From contig JALXER010000156.1 of the NCBI GenBank assembly GCA_027069385.1, forward strand, positions 1 through 6,362: DNA of 6,362 bases. The letters are read 5' to 3'. Of the stretch, positions 1-5,576 are shown in pieces. The position numbers and the translations under genes were made by a program. Under the pieces are notes generated by a model. That model did no database searches, had not been told where the DNA came from, and saw nothing but the letters and a program-made list of their open reading frames with translations. The DNA is from Paracoccaceae bacterium. GTDB taxonomy: Bacteria > Pseudomonadota > Alphaproteobacteria > Rhodobacterales > Rhodobacteraceae. Position 1 is the first letter of the stretch. Each line of letters begins with the position of its first letter.

Positions 1-104
1 CCCGGCAGCAGCGAGACCACCGCCGCGACCCGCACGAGAGCCAGCATCAATCCGGCCAGATCGACATCGGCATAGCGCAGAATCTGGGCCAACCCTTCCA
101 GCAT
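1..104 (-). CDS. fliR: Flagellar biosynthetic protein FliR, N-terminal fragment (cut by window edge)
   Basis: Only the first 34 codons are in the window. They read MLEGLAQILRYADVDLAGLM and continue into a hydrophobic stretch with LVRV (Arg25) and a final LLP. This fits the start of FliR, where an N-terminal segment leads into the first membrane helix with a conserved Arg and Pro. FliR is an inner-membrane part of the flagellar type III export gate, forming the channel with FliP and FliQ next to FlhA and FlhB. The ATG shares its A with the flhA TGA stop (TGATG), so translation is probably coupled. The identification rests on this short piece plus the flhA-fliR order seen in related flagellar clusters. 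The rest of the gene lies outside the window. Confidence 0.85.
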   Translation of the reverse strand, partial: MLEGLAQILRYADVDLAGLMLALVRVAAVVSLLP

Positions 105-2191
105 CAGGCCATGCCCACCAGCGCCGGCTGGGCATTGGCGCCCACTTCTTCAAAGCTGAAAACCGGGTTGCGGATGCCCTTGGCGTTCAGGACATTGTGC
201 AGGAAACGCCGCCGCCGCGCCGAGGTAACCACCGCCGGATAGCGGCCCTGTTCGCCCGCGTGGCTGACCTGCGAGGCCACCGAGGTAGCCAGCCGGTTGA
301 ACTCTACCGGTGGCAGGGCCACATCGACGCCGCCATGCGCGCCCTCTAGCTGGTGTTTCTGGAACAGTTCTTCCCACTCGGGCGAAAGCTGGATCAGCGG
401 CAGGGCACCGTCGGGTTCCTGCATTTCCGAGATCAGCTGAAACCCGAGCCGCTGGCGTACATATTCGGTGATCGCCTCTATGCCGGGCTGGGCCACGTTG
501 GCCTCGGCGATGGATTCAAGGATCAGCGGCAGGTTGCGAATAGAGACCTGTTCTTCCAGCAGCAGGCGCAGCACCGATTGCAACAGGTCGATCGACACCT
601 TGTCGGGCACGAATTCATCCAGAATCCGCCGGTTGGCCGCGGCGCGGTTGGGGTCGGACACCGCCACAAATTCGTCGAGCAGCTTGCGCAGGGTGCGCCG
701 GTTGAACAGCCGCCCGAAATTCTGTTTCAGCACTTCGAGCAGGTGGGTGGCGATGACCTCGGTCGGGGTGACCACCGACAGGCCTTGCAGCGCCGCTTCT
801 TCTTGCAGGTTCGGGTCGATCCAGCGCGCCGGAGCCCCGTAAACCGGTTCGCGCACATCGCGCCCCTCGGGCGGGGTGTGGCTCCCGTCGGCCAGCAGCA
901 CCAGCGCCCGCCCGATTTCCACCTCGGAGCGGGCGATCTCTACGCCCTGAATCCGGATCACATAGGTGCTGTCGGGCAACAGGGTTGAATCGGTCAGGCG
1001 GATCTCGGGGATGACCACGCCGTACTGGCTGGCGATATGGTTGCGCATGTTCAGAATGCGGCTGTCCAGACCGGTTGCTTCGTCCATCACGGTTGCCACC
1101 AGATCCGAGGCGAATTCCAGATGGATTTCGTCCAGATCGAGCATATCGCCAAGGGTTTTTTGTGGCTGTTCCTGCACCTTTTGCACCGCTTTCGCGGCGG
1201 CTTCCTCGGCCTTTTCGCGTTCCAGCACCTGCCATGAATACCACGTTGCGCCGCCCAGCACCGCCGCGCCAATCAGGAACGGCACCAGCGGCAGGCCCGG
1301 AATCAGGCCAAACAGCGCCATCAGTCCGGCCACGGTGCCCAGTGCCGCCGGATGCGCGCCCAACTGGCGGATCAGCGCCTTATCGGTTGACCCGATCACC
1401 CCGCCCTTGGACAGCAGCAGCGCCGAGGCAATGGAGATAATCACCGCCGGAAACTGCGTAACCAACCCGTCGCCAACCGTCAGGATTGCATAGGTTTCAA
1501 AGGCCTGCCCCACGGGCATGCCATGCGCGAATATCCCGATGATCAGGCCCATCAGCAGGTTAAGCAGCGTGATCAGCAGCCCCGCCACCGCATCGCCTTT
1601 GACAAATTTCGACGCCCCGTCCAGCGAGCCGAAAAAGGTGGTTTCCTCTTGCTCGGTTTTGCGGCGTTTCTTGGCTTCCTCGTGGTCGATGGCCCCGGCG
1701 GCCATGTCGCTGTCAATCGCCAACTGTTTGCCCGGCATCCCGTCCAGCGCAAACCGCGCGCCAACCTCGGCCATGCGGCCCGCGCCCTTGGTGATCACGA
1801 TAAAATTCACGATCAAAAGCACCCCGAACACCACCAGCCCCAGATAGACCGACCCGCCCATGATAAACATGGCAAAGCCCTCGATCACGTCACCGGCAGC
1901 GTTGGTGCCTGTATGGCCCTGCCCGATGATCAGCTTGGTAGAGGAAACATTCAGCGACAGGCGCAGCATCAGCGAGGCCAGCAGGATCGTCGGAAAGGCC
2001 GAAAATTCCAGCGGCCGAGAGATAAACAACGTGATGGTGAAAATCAGGATCGCCAGCCCGAACGACACGGCCAGACCCATATCCAGCACAAAGCTGGGCA
2101 TCGGCAGGATCATCATCACGATCACCGACAGCAAGGCCAGACTTAGCAGAACAGTGGGTTGATACAGGGTAGAAATGGAAAATTTGGGCAT
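104..2191 (-). CDS. flhA: Flagellar export gate protein FlhA
   Basis: A complete 695-residue FlhA, the normal family length. Residues 1-320 hold about eight membrane helices (roughly 14-30, 34-55, 64-80, 105-134, 201-222, 240-261, 281-300, 302-318). Between helices 4 and 5 lies the FHIPEP signature (about 138-170: KGAGRMAEVGARFALDGMPG, then the AIDSDMAAG stretch). Asp200 in KGDAVAGLL aligns with Asp208 of Salmonella FlhA, a residue tied to proton-driven export. A charged linker (about 323-345) leads to the large cytoplasmic domain (about 350-695), which in this family docks export substrates and chaperones. The protein forms the nonameric ring of the flagellar type III secretion gate in the inner membrane. 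The ATG is supported by GGAG six bases upstream. It begins 12 bases after the transglycosylase stop and overlaps fliR by one base, so it is the middle gene of an operon. No damage is visible. Confidence 0.97.
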   Translation of the reverse strand: MPKFSISTLYQPTVLLSLALLSVIVMMILPMPSFVLDMGLAVSFGLAILIFTITLFISRPLEFSAFPTILLASLMLRLSLNVSSTKLIIGQGHTGTNAAGDVIEGFAMFIMGGSVYLGLVVFGVLLIVNFIVITKGAGRMAEVGARFALDGMPGKQLAIDSDMAAGAIDHEEAKKRRKTEQEETTFFGSLDGASKFVKGDAVAGLLITLLNLLMGLIIGIFAHGMPVGQAFETYAILTVGDGLVTQFPAVIISIASALLLSKGGVIGSTDKALIRQLGAHPAALGTVAGLMALFGLIPGLPLVPFLIGAAVLGGATWYSWQVLEREKAEEAAAKAVQKVQEQPQKTLGDMLDLDEIHLEFASDLVATVMDEATGLDSRILNMRNHIASQYGVVIPEIRLTDSTLLPDSTYVIRIQGVEIARSEVEIGRALVLLADGSHTPPEGRDVREPVYGAPARWIDPNLQEEAALQGLSVVTPTEVIATHLLEVLKQNFGRLFNRRTLRKLLDEFVAVSDPNRAAANRRILDEFVPDKVSIDLLQSVLRLLLEEQVSIRNLPLILESIAEANVAQPGIEAITEYVRQRLGFQLISEMQEPDGALPLIQLSPEWEELFQKHQLEGAHGGVDVALPPVEFNRLATSVASQVSHAGEQGRYPAVVTSARRRRFLHNVLNAKGIRNPVFSFEEVGANAQPALVGMA

Positions 2192-2203
2192 GCCGGGCTC
2201 CGA

Positions 2204-2998
2204 TCAGAACAGGGATCCGTTGCTGCCGGTCAGCAACGTTACGGTTTGGCCGGTCAGCATGCCGCCAGCCAGCGAACCCAGCACGCTTGGCGTCGCGGGG
2301 GGCGGGGTTTGTGCAGCCTGATTGTTGCCATAGGGCGTTAGCGGGGCCACCGGCGGGGCGGACAGAAACGCGTGATGCACATCGGGGAACCGCACCGTTT
2401 GCACCACCGTTTGTACCACCGTGGGCAAGACAAGCTCGGGTTGCGCGGGCATATCGTCCAGCCGCGCCAGAATGCGGGCATAGCGGGCGCGATAGCGGCT
2501 GGCAAAGGTCTCGTTGCGCGAATGATAGGCCCCGGCGGCGCGGGTCCAGTCGGACTTTTCATCATACAGTTCAGCCATGAAGCGCGCGGCATAGCGCGCG
2601 TTGGTCATCGGGTCGAACATGGCCTCGAGTGAGTCAAAATGCTGATGATGGTATTTATAGTTGATCTGGAAACAGCCCACATCGAAACTGCGCGCGCCCG
2701 CATCAAATTTCTCCTGCACATAGGCCATGGCCTCGGCCCGGGTTTCAAACCAGAACCCGCGCCCCTCCATGTTGACCGTCCAGGGCCACGGGCGCAACTG
2801 GCCGTTTCGCATCCGTCCGGTTTCGGTCAGGCTGATGGCAAAAAGCACCGGAGCAGGAATGCCCTGTTCCGCCGCTGCCGCGTTGCTGGCCGCGTCGCAG
2901 ATGGCCGAGACCTGCGCCTCCTCAGCTGCGAAAAGCGGCGTGGCGATCAGCGTAAATGCAACCCATAGCCAGCTTTGCCAGCCCCGAAAGGTGCCCAT
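2204..2998 (-). CDS. Secreted lytic transglycosylase (SLT domain), probably flagellar (SltF-like)
   Basis: A 264-residue protein. Residues 1-24 form a Sec signal peptide (basic start, hydrophobic core, cleavage near LFA|AEE). Residues 45-180 match a soluble lytic transglycosylase domain: the putative catalytic Glu59 sits in ISLTETG, followed by VGCFQIN (107-113, the equivalent of the GLMQI-type motif) and AGAYHS (155-160). Cys34 and Cys109 could form a disulfide. Residues 181-264 are Pro/Ala/Thr/Gln-rich and probably disordered. Such enzymes cut the glycan strands of peptidoglycan with formation of 1,6-anhydro ends. Being 12 bases upstream of flhA suggests it opens the wall for the flagellar rod. 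Rhodobacter sphaeroides SltF, as I recall it, has the same plan: Sec signal, SLT domain, and a flexible C-terminus that contacts FlgJ. The exact orthology is inferred. The ATG has GGGAG nine bases upstream. Confidence 0.9.
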   Translation of the reverse strand: MGTFRGWQSWLWVAFTLIATPLFAAEEAQVSAICDAASNAAAAEQGIPAPVLFAISLTETGRMRNGQLRPWPWTVNMEGRGFWFETRAEAMAYVQEKFDAGARSFDVGCFQINYKYHHQHFDSLEAMFDPMTNARYAARFMAELYDEKSDWTRAAGAYHSRNETFASRYRARYARILARLDDMPAQPELVLPTVVQTVVQTVRFPDVHHAFLSAPPVAPLTPYGNNQAAQTPPPATPSVLGSLAGGMLTGQTVTLLTGSNGSLF

Positions 2999-3028
2999 TT
3001 GTGGATTCTCCCAAACGTTCTGTTCGGG

Positions 3029-3056
3029 ATTATTGCTAACCGTTCAAAGTTACCAA
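3029..3056 (-). promoter_or_regulatory. Candidate sigma70-type promoter for the transglycosylase-flhA-fliR operon
   Basis: On the minus strand TTGGTA (3051-3056, 4 of 6 to consensus) is followed after 16 bases by AATAAT (3029-3034, 5 of 6). Transcription would start near 3022, about 24 bases before the transglycosylase ATG, leaving room for its GGGAG ribosome site. It sits just past the terminator of the upstream gene, where a promoter is needed. Prediction is by eye only. A sigma-54 site was considered and is not convincing. Confidence 0.35.
3033..3056. promoter_or_regulatory. Imperfect inverted repeat overlapping the flagellar operon promoter (possible operator)
   Basis: The arms TTGCTAAC (3033-3040) and GTTACCAA (3049-3056) are inverted repeats matching at 7 of 8 positions, separated by 8 bases. 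The dyad covers the -35 element, the spacer and the edge of the -10 element of the candidate promoter. This is where a dimeric repressor or activator could act. No known regulator site is recognised; the half-site spacing does not fit the CtrA pattern TTAA-N7-TTAA. Confidence 0.3.
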
Positions 3057-3083
3057 TCCGTAAGCAAACCCTTTCCAAAACAT

Positions 3084-3116
3084 AAAAAAGGCAGCCCGGG
3101 CGTGCCGGGCTGCCTT
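3084..3116 (-). terminator. Rho-independent terminator of the sulfide:quinone oxidoreductase gene
   Basis: A perfect 10-bp GC-rich stem (3090-3099 paired with 3105-3114, GGCAGCCCGG) with a 5-base loop is followed on the minus strand by six T residues (3089-3084). It begins about 20 bases after the stop codon of the minus-strand oxidoreductase. Orientation and spacing make it that gene's terminator and separate it from the flagellar operon. Confidence 0.9.
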
Positions 3117-3136
3117 ATAACACCGGTTTGGCCGGT

Positions 3137-4414
3137 CTATTTGTTTTTCAGCCGTGTCAGGCTAAGGGTCTTCATCACCGTTTTTTCAAAGAACGGTTCG
3201 GACTGGCCCTTGCGGATCTTGCGCATAAAGTACTTCTCAAAGCCGATCTTGGCCCAATGTACCCATTTGCCCTCGGACGCCCAGTTGCGGTTACGCGGCG
3301 GGTTTTGCGGCTCGGCCATGAACGCCACGCCCTTGTCGCCAAAATCGGCCAGACAGAAGGCGTTCCAGGTCGGGTGGTGGCTCGGCTCCATGCCGCGCAG
3401 CAATTCACCGATATTACCGGCCGTGGCCGCAACCATGCTTTCGATCATATAGCCGGTTTTGGGCACGCCTACGGGAACCGGCGTTGCCTCTAGCGGGGCA
3501 ATCGCGATGCACACGCCGACGGAAAAGATGTTCTGGTACTTGGCGTTGCGCTGATGTTGGTCAACGGTCACAAAACCGCGCGGGTTTACCAGACCATCAA
3601 TCCCCATCAGTGCCGGAATGCCGCGAAAGGCCGGCAACATCATCGAGAAACCGAAATCAAGCTCGTGCTTGGCTTTTTCCTCGCCGGTGTCGGTCAGTTC
3701 GGTCACATACATCTTGCCGTCTTCGACCTTGTCGGTCTTGGCATTGCAGATCCATTTGATATGCCGGTGGCGCATTTCGCGTTCCAGCATGCCGTTGGTA
3801 TCGCCCACACCGCCAAGGCCAAGATGGCCCACATAGGGTTCGGCCGTGACAAAGGTCATCTGCACCTTGTCGCGGATCTTGCGCTTGCGCAGGTCGGTAT
3901 CCATGATCATTGCATGTTCATAGGCCGGCCCATAGCACGAAGCCCCCTGCACCGCGCCAACCACGATCGGACCAGGGTTTTTGCAGAATTCTTCCCATTT
4001 CTCACCGGCAACCATTGCATGGTCGATAGAGCAAACCGACTGGGTAAAGCCGCCATGCGGACCAAGCCCTTCGATTTCGTCAAAGGCCAGTTCGGGGCCG
4101 GTGGCAATGATCAGATAGTCATAAGAAACCTCGCGGCCGCTTTCCAGTTCGATCTTGTTGTCATCCGGATGCAGACGCTTGGCGCCGTCACAGATAAACT
4201 TGATCCCCTGCTTGGTCAGCACGGGTTCCAGATCGATGGTGATATCCTCGCGGTTGCGCCAGCCAACCGCCGCCCAGGGGTTGGACGGGGTAAACTGGAA
4301 ATACGAGTTATTCGAGATAACGGTGATGCTATCCTCGTTACGCATTTCCTTTTTCATATCATAAGCCATCGGCAACCCGCCGACGCCAGCCCCGATTATC
4401 ACGATTTCAGCCAT
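3137..4414 (-). CDS. sqr: Sulfide:quinone oxidoreductase (FAD-dependent)
   Basis: A complete 425-residue flavoprotein of the pyridine nucleotide-disulfide oxidoreductase superfamily. The N-terminus has the dinucleotide-binding GAGVGG motif (8-13), a second conserved ATGPELAF block is at 104-111, and a PKTGYMIESM stretch near 318-327 lies in the part that closes over FAD and quinone. Cys128, Cys160 (GASCYGPAYE) and Cys354 (NAFCLADFGD) match in position and context the Cys128/Cys160/Cys356 redox centre of the Acidithiobacillus ferrooxidans enzyme as I remember it. The Lys/Trp/Phe-rich C-terminus (about 383-402) fits an amphipathic membrane anchor. The reaction oxidises sulfide to zero-valent sulfur or polysulfide and passes electrons to the quinone pool, for detoxification or energy. 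No signal peptide is seen. The ATG has GGGAGG five bases upstream. The gene is alone, with its own terminator. A general FAD oxidoreductase is the alternative, but the three cysteines argue against it. Confidence 0.92.
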   Translation of the reverse strand: MAEIVIIGAGVGGLPMAYDMKKEMRNEDSITVISNNSYFQFTPSNPWAAVGWRNREDITIDLEPVLTKQGIKFICDGAKRLHPDDNKIELESGREVSYDYLIIATGPELAFDEIEGLGPHGGFTQSVCSIDHAMVAGEKWEEFCKNPGPIVVGAVQGASCYGPAYEHAMIMDTDLRKRKIRDKVQMTFVTAEPYVGHLGLGGVGDTNGMLEREMRHRHIKWICNAKTDKVEDGKMYVTELTDTGEEKAKHELDFGFSMMLPAFRGIPALMGIDGLVNPRGFVTVDQHQRNAKYQNIFSVGVCIAIAPLEATPVPVGVPKTGYMIESMVAATAGNIGELLRGMEPSHHPTWNAFCLADFGDKGVAFMAEPQNPPRNRNWASEGKWVHWAKIGFEKYFMRKIRKGQSEPFFEKTVMKTLSLTRLKNK

Positions 4415-4465
4415 GTATTCCTCCCAATGTTGTTTTTTTAAGCGATTGAAATGCAGTTAAGCACA

Positions 4466-4494
4466 AATATTGTTCAAAAGCACTAGCGTGTAAA
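4466..4494 (-). promoter_or_regulatory. Candidate promoter of the sulfide:quinone oxidoreductase gene
   Basis: On the minus strand TTTACA (4489-4494, 5 of 6 to the -35 consensus) is followed after 17 bases by AATATT (4466-4471, 4 of 6 to the -10 consensus). Transcription would begin near 4459, giving a leader of about 45 bases before the ATG. The surrounding sequence is AT-rich compared with the genes. I see no ATTC-N8-GAAT site of the BigR/SqrR sulfide-sensor type overlapping it. Confidence 0.35.
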
Positions 4495-4579
4495 CATTTA
4501 ATTACGGTTATTGCATGTGAAATAGACCATTAGTTTTCCTTTTTTACGCCGGTTTGAAAAAAACCGCTCCGTTTTTTCC

Positions 4580-4613
4580 TGATTCTTTCTTTGCACAGAA
4601 TTCGAAAGAATCA
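4580..4613. promoter_or_regulatory. 10-bp inverted repeat, possible regulator binding site
   Basis: TGATTCTTTC (4580-4589) and GAAAGAATCA (4604-4613) are perfect inverted copies separated by 14 bases. The centre-to-centre distance is 24 bases, a little over two helical turns, so both arms would lie on about the same face. A TATAAC element (4632-4637) without a recognisable -35 follows 18 bases downstream, which would suit an activator site for the plus-strand gene. No known motif is recognised. Confidence 0.4.
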
Positions 4614-4802
4614 CCTAAGTAACGGAAAGTTTATAACCCGAGGGTCGAAATTTGCACCCAAAGTTCAAAGAAAAGGCCCGATAAACTATCGTTTAGGTGC
4701 CGGTTTTTGGGCTTTCGGGCCAATATCGGATTTTGTGGCGGTCATCCATATTCGATCCAGGCACTGCAAGACGCAGGCTTTAACACAACATGTGAACACA
4801 AA

Positions 4803-4807
4803 CGGAG
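4803..4807 (+). promoter_or_regulatory. Ribosome binding site fixing the start of the PepSY-like gene
   Basis: CGGAG lies eight bases before the ATG at 4816. It decides the start against the in-frame ATG at 4591, which has no such site and would bury the signal peptide 75 residues inside the protein. Confidence 0.75.
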
Positions 4808-4815
4808 TACCAGAC

Positions 4816-5445
4816 ATGAAAACCTCGACTTTTATCAAATCGACCGTAACCGCCATTCTTTTGAGCGCCTCGGTTGCAACCGCACAGATCCCCGCCGCCT
4901 ATGTTGGCGATCCGGTCGTCGAAAAAATCGCCGCTGATCTTGCCGCGCAGGGATTTGAAATCACCGAAGTGCGCGTCACCCTTCTGGGGCGCTATAAAAT
5001 AGAGGCCTCTGCCTCGGGGTACAGCCGTGAAGTTGTGGTAGCCCCGTCTACCGGTCGGGTGCTGCGTGACCGGTGGGAACCGACCGTAACGGGCGGTTCG
5101 GGTGGATCCGGCACCGAAGGGGTTGAAGGCGTTGAAGGGCCGGAAGGACCAGAAGGGCCCGAGGGGACCGAAGGAACGGAAGGAACAGAGCGCGGGCATC
5201 GTGGTGGCAGCGAAGGCCACGGTGGTGGCGGTGAAGGCCACGAAGGCGGTGGTGAAGGTCACGGCGGCGGTAGCGAAGGCCACGGCGGTGGCAGCGAAGG
5301 CCACGGCGGTGGCGGTGAAGGCCACGAAGGTGGCAGCGAAGGCCACGGTGGTGGCGGTGAAGGCCACGAAGGCGGTGGTGAAGGTCACGGCGGCGGTAGC
5401 GAAGGCCACGAAGGTGGCGGTGAAAGCGAACACAACGGCGAATAA
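4816..5445 (+). CDS. Secreted PepSY-like protein with Gly-X-Glu triplets and a Gly/Glu/His heptad-repeat tail
   Basis: 209 residues in four parts. Residues 1-23 form a Sec signal peptide (MKTSTFIKS, hydrophobic core, cleavage near ATA|Q). Residues 33-88 look like one PepSY-type unit: an amphipathic helix (VVEKIAADLAAQG), a beta hairpin (ITEVRVTLLGRYKIEASA) and a strand with VVVAPSTGRVLRDRW, matching the usual end of PepSY units in form. Residues 99-125 are nine Gly-X-Glu triplets with X = T, V, V, P, P, P, T, T, T. Residues 130-206 are eleven units of GG(S/G)EGH(G/E), the last degenerate. Eleven His (128-198) fall exactly every seven residues, plus His206. The protein should be periplasmic or secreted, its tail very acidic, flexible and able to bind divalent metal ions. 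That metal role is inference, and the domain call is from pattern only. There is no cysteine and no membrane anchor after the signal. A hairpin-containing gap of 131 bases separates it from the regulator downstream. Confidence 0.82.
   Translation: MKTSTFIKSTVTAILLSASVATAQIPAAYVGDPVVEKIAADLAAQGFEITEVRVTLLGRYKIEASASGYSREVVVAPSTGRVLRDRWEPTVTGGSGGSGTEGVEGVEGPEGPEGPEGTEGTEGTERGHRGGSEGHGGGGEGHEGGGEGHGGGSEGHGGGSEGHGGGGEGHEGGSEGHGGGGEGHEGGGEGHGGGSEGHEGGGESEHNGE
5110..5190 (+). repeat. Nine tandem Gly-X-Glu codon triplets (collagen-like pattern)
   Basis: Nine consecutive 9-bp units encode G-X-E with X changing in blocks (T; V, V; P, P, P; T, T, T). The block pattern suggests local duplication of units. 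The Gly-X-Y periodicity is formally collagen-like, but the constant acidic Y position and the shortness make a stable triple helix doubtful; a stiff acidic linker is as likely. Confidence 0.8.
5203..5433 (+). repeat. 21-bp in-frame tandem repeat, eleven units
   Basis: Units start at 5203 and every 21 bases thereafter to 5413. Each encodes GG(S/G)EGH(G/E); the eleventh (5413-5433) is GGGESEH. An 82-base stretch at 5203-5284 is repeated without mismatch at 5329-5410, an offset of six units, so part of the array arose by a recent block duplication or is kept uniform by recombination. Unit number is likely to vary between strains, and short-read assembly could miscount it. Confidence 0.93.
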
Positions 5446-5460
5446 TTCGACCAGCTATGT

Positions 5461-5483
5461 GGGGGCGGTCATGGCCGACCCCC
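5461..5483. other. GC-rich hairpin just after the repeat protein gene
   Basis: GGGGGCGG (5461-5468) can pair with CCG-A-CCCCC (5475-5483) with one bulged A and a 6-base loop, 15 bases after the stop codon at 5443-5445. No T run follows on either strand, so it is not a standard terminator. It could protect the 3' end of the message. Confidence 0.4.
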
Positions 5484-5505
5484 TAAAAGAAAGACCACGG
5501 CGGCG

Positions 5506-5544
5506 ATGTGGGCTTGTCAAAGCAGAGGCAAGCCCACATATTTG
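5506..5544 (+). terminator. 11-bp hairpin between the two plus-strand genes, weak terminator or attenuator
   Basis: ATGTGGGCTTG (5506-5516) pairs perfectly with CAAGCCCACAT (5529-5539) around a 12-base loop, followed by only three T residues (5541-5543). It ends 38 bases before the ATG of the regulator gene. The short T run makes it a weak terminator at best, so partial read-through from the repeat-protein gene into the regulator is plausible. It could also be a regulatory element in the regulator's leader. Confidence 0.4.
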
Positions 5545-5576
5545 TCGAAAGATAAAACCAAAGGGCGAGTGGACAA

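Larger units (their letters stand above)
4415..4815. other. Divergent intergenic region, AT-rich, with control elements
   Basis: These 401 bases separate two genes pointing away from each other. The left third holds the candidate oxidoreductase promoter, then poly-T and poly-A tracts (4537-4577) with a weak 6-bp hairpin (4550-4566). The middle holds a 10-bp dyad (4580-4613) and a TATAAC -10-like element (4632-4637). A short palindrome CGATAAACTATCG lies at 4679-4691. The plus reading frame stays open from an ATG at 4591, but there is no ribosome site there and the predicted peptide looks random, so I treat it as non-coding. If transcription starts near 4644, the right-hand gene has a leader of about 170 bases. 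Confidence 0.6.

Noticed and set aside
615..1493. Several open frames on both strands inside flhA
   Set aside because: They are Arg/Pro/Ala-rich shadow frames typical of high-GC coding DNA under a full-length, well-conserved flhA.
3035..3054. CtrA-type site upstream of the flagellar operon
   Set aside because: The TAACC-like half-sites are 13 bases apart instead of 11 and neither has a full TTAA.
3062..3080. Sigma-54-like TGGAAAGGGTTTGC on the minus strand ahead of the flagellar operon
   Set aside because: The GG to GC spacing is one base too short (9 instead of 10) and the CACG part is missing; sigma-54 promoters do not tolerate that spacing well.
3554..4441. 295-codon plus-strand frame opposite the oxidoreductase gene
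   Set aside because: It is antisense to a clear sulfide:quinone oxidoreductase; it shows no domain and would extend through that gene's ribosome site.
4591..4815. In-frame upstream extension of the repeat protein from an ATG at 4591
   Set aside because: No ribosome site at 4591, the added 75 residues look random and would mask a clear signal peptide; CGGAG eight bases before 4816 supports the shorter form.
4780..5433. Long minus-strand open frame (Ala/Thr/Phe/Val-rich) opposite the repeat protein
   Set aside because: It is the antisense of the low-complexity array; the repeats lack stops on that strand by composition. It has no recognisable domain.
5203..5433. CRISPR array
   Set aside because: The repeats are 21 bp, directly adjacent with no spacers, in frame, and code for a regular peptide.
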